Below are positions 6,653 to 7,399 of a stretch of DNA of 7,399 nucleotides, in pieces. This stretch comes from Actinomycetota bacterium. GTDB taxonomy: Bacteria; Actinomycetota; Actinomycetes; Propionibacteriales; Propionibacteriaceae. Where the stretch lies: contig JACRAA010000039.1 in the NCBI GenBank assembly GCA_016213595.1, forward strand, positions 1 to 7,399. Reading direction: 5' to 3'. The notes below the pieces were generated by a model that made no database searches, was not told where the DNA came from, and saw only the letters and a list, made by a program, of their open reading frames with translations. The translations under genes and the position numbers were made by a program. Positions within the stretch are counted from its first letter, which is position 1; the number at the start of each line of letters is the position of its first letter.

Positions 6653-6855
6653 GGTGACGGTTCCTTCCGTGTCGCCGGTGCAGCCTGCGCTCACGGCTTC
6701 TCCTATTGATACCAGGCGCGCACCCTTGCTCCGGACCTCACTCGCAGCGCGAACGGGAAGACCGATGCACCCGGCGCGAATCGGGTAGCGATTTTTCCTT
6801 CTGTACCTGATACTTAAGCCTTGTATTCGAACACTCATTTTGTTATCTTCCATGT
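6653..6855. other. Divergent intergenic region between the HAD and HNH genes
   Basis: These 203 bases separate two divergent genes. The half nearer the HAD gene holds its ribosome binding sites (GGAAGGAA at 6668-6661 and AGGAGAA at 6704-6698 on the - strand). The half nearer the HNH gene (from about 6790) is clearly richer in A and T than the rest of the window and contains its promoter. A convincing -10/-35 pair for the HAD gene was not found. No small gene with a recognisable product is seen. Confidence 0.6.
6821..6849 (+). promoter_or_regulatory. Promoter of the DUF222 HNH gene, leaderless
   Basis: TTGTAT (6821-6826) as -35 and TATCTT (6844-6849) as -10 are 17 bases apart. TG at 6841-6842 gives an extended -10 (TG-N-TATCTT). 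The -10 box ends seven bases before the ATG at 6856, so transcription should begin at the A of the start codon. The sequence just before the ATG has no ribosome binding site, consistent with a leaderless message. This is the strongest promoter match in the window. Confidence 0.6.
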
Positions 6856-7399
6856 ATGAGCATCGCCTCGCTCCAAGGACTGCCGTCGACTCCGGCGGCG
6901 TCCTCGTGTGAGCTGGGACGCGTGCTCGACGAGGTCAAGATCCTGCTCGAAGTGGTCCGGACGACTGAACGCTCGGGGGCCAACGACGAGGAGCGTCTGG
7001 GCTGGGTCGACCAGATCCGCGACATCACGCGGCGAGCAACAGCGATGGCGTCGGTGCTGGTCAACGAGGCCGACGAGGCCGGGTCGGCGATGCGCGCGCG
7101 ACACTCGAGGCTTGAGGACTGGATGGCGCGTACGGGCCAGGAGACTACCCGCGAGACGTCGGGGGCCGTGTGGGCCGCACGGGGGCTCGAACGGCGACCA
7201 GCTGTCCTGGACGCGGCGTCACGGGGTCAGATCAGCATGGGGCAGGCGAAGGCCATCAACGAGGCGCTCGACGCGCTGCCGACCCGCATGGAGCATTCCC
7301 TGAAGGTTCAGGCGGAGAGGTTGATCCTGACCGAAGCCGCCCACGCCCCGTCCGAGAAGCTGCGGACGATGGCCGACCGGCTCGTGCGGCAGGTCGCAC
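6856..7399 (+). CDS. DUF222 / 13E12-type HNH endonuclease family protein, 3' end missing
   Basis: The frame is open from ATG 6856 to the right edge, giving 181 residues without a stop. The N-terminal region is helical and charged. SRGQISMGQAKAINEALDAL (122-141) matches the signature of DUF222 (PF02720), the N-terminal domain of the actinobacterial 13E12 repeat family, which usually ends in an HNH nuclease domain; that part would lie outside the window. These proteins occur in many copies in mycobacteria, Nocardioides and relatives, and their role is not established. The start is fixed by the promoter spacing; an overlapping ATG at 6852 is in another frame that stops after 19 codons. Codon use is similar to the neighbours although the upstream region is AT-richer. 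The HNH domain is inferred from the family, not seen. Confidence 0.82.
   Translation, partial: MSIASLQGLPSTPAASSCELGRVLDEVKILLEVVRTTERSGANDEERLGWVDQIRDITRRATAMASVLVNEADEAGSAMRARHSRLEDWMARTGQETTRETSGAVWAARGLERRPAVLDAASRGQISMGQAKAINEALDALPTRMEHSLKVQAERLILTEAAHAPSEKLRTMADRLVRQVA

Noticed and set aside
6702..6717. CCTATTGATACCAGG, an apparent operator-like palindrome
   Set aside because: Only three outer bases on each side are truly symmetric, so it is not better than chance.
6769..6796. ACCCG/CGGGT stem followed by a short T run, terminator-like on the + strand
   Set aside because: The stem is only five base pairs with an eight-base loop, and no + strand gene lies upstream to be terminated.
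6653..6853. Extension of the HAD protein by 67 residues to an ATG at 6853
   Set aside because: The added stretch runs through the promoter of the divergent HNH gene, is unlike the family, and two better-placed start codons with ribosome binding sites lie downstream.

Overview
The window looks like ordinary chromosome from a high-GC actinobacterium. The reasons are strong G/C bias at third codon positions, the guaB-guaB3 gene pair, a DUF222/13E12-type HNH nuclease gene, and several start codons that sit six bases after a TANNNT box, as in leaderless actinobacterial mRNAs. Nocardioidaceae or another Propionibacteriales family is my best guess, made from gene content and family memory only.

Layout, left to right. 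(1) Positions 1-326, + strand: the C-terminal part of a small NifX/NifB-type iron-molybdenum-cluster-binding protein, followed directly by a hairpin. (2) Positions 413-1825, + strand: a group II PLP-dependent decarboxylase with a probable leaderless start. (3) Positions 1838-1866: a hairpin in the 41-base gap between convergent genes. (4) Positions 4788 down to 1867, - strand: a three-gene operon of guaB (IMP dehydrogenase), guaB3 (IMP dehydrogenase-related protein) and a small AroQ-type chorismate mutase, with gaps of 7 and -1 bases. (5) Positions 5754-4870, - strand: a TIGR01777-family (YfcH-like) SDR protein, probably leaderless. (6) Positions 6652-5813, - strand: a Cof-type HAD hydrolase whose stop codon lies in a hairpin. 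(7) Positions 6653-6855: a divergent, locally AT-richer promoter region. (8) Positions 6856-7399, + strand: the N-terminal part of a DUF222 HNH-endonuclease-type protein that runs off the window.

The operon is the functional core. GuaB makes XMP from IMP on the way to GMP. GuaB3 is a paralogue that lacks both the CBS pair and the catalytic cysteine. The chorismate mutase diverts chorismate to prephenate for phenylalanine and tyrosine, and its start codon overlaps the guaB3 stop. The other genes look like independently transcribed housekeeping or accessory genes.

I found no CRISPR array, tRNA, rRNA, insertion sequence or defence island, and nothing I would call a new system. The observations most worth a second look are the repeated TANNNT-N6-ATG arrangement, the guaB3-chorismate mutase coupling, and the altered active-site loop of GuaB3.
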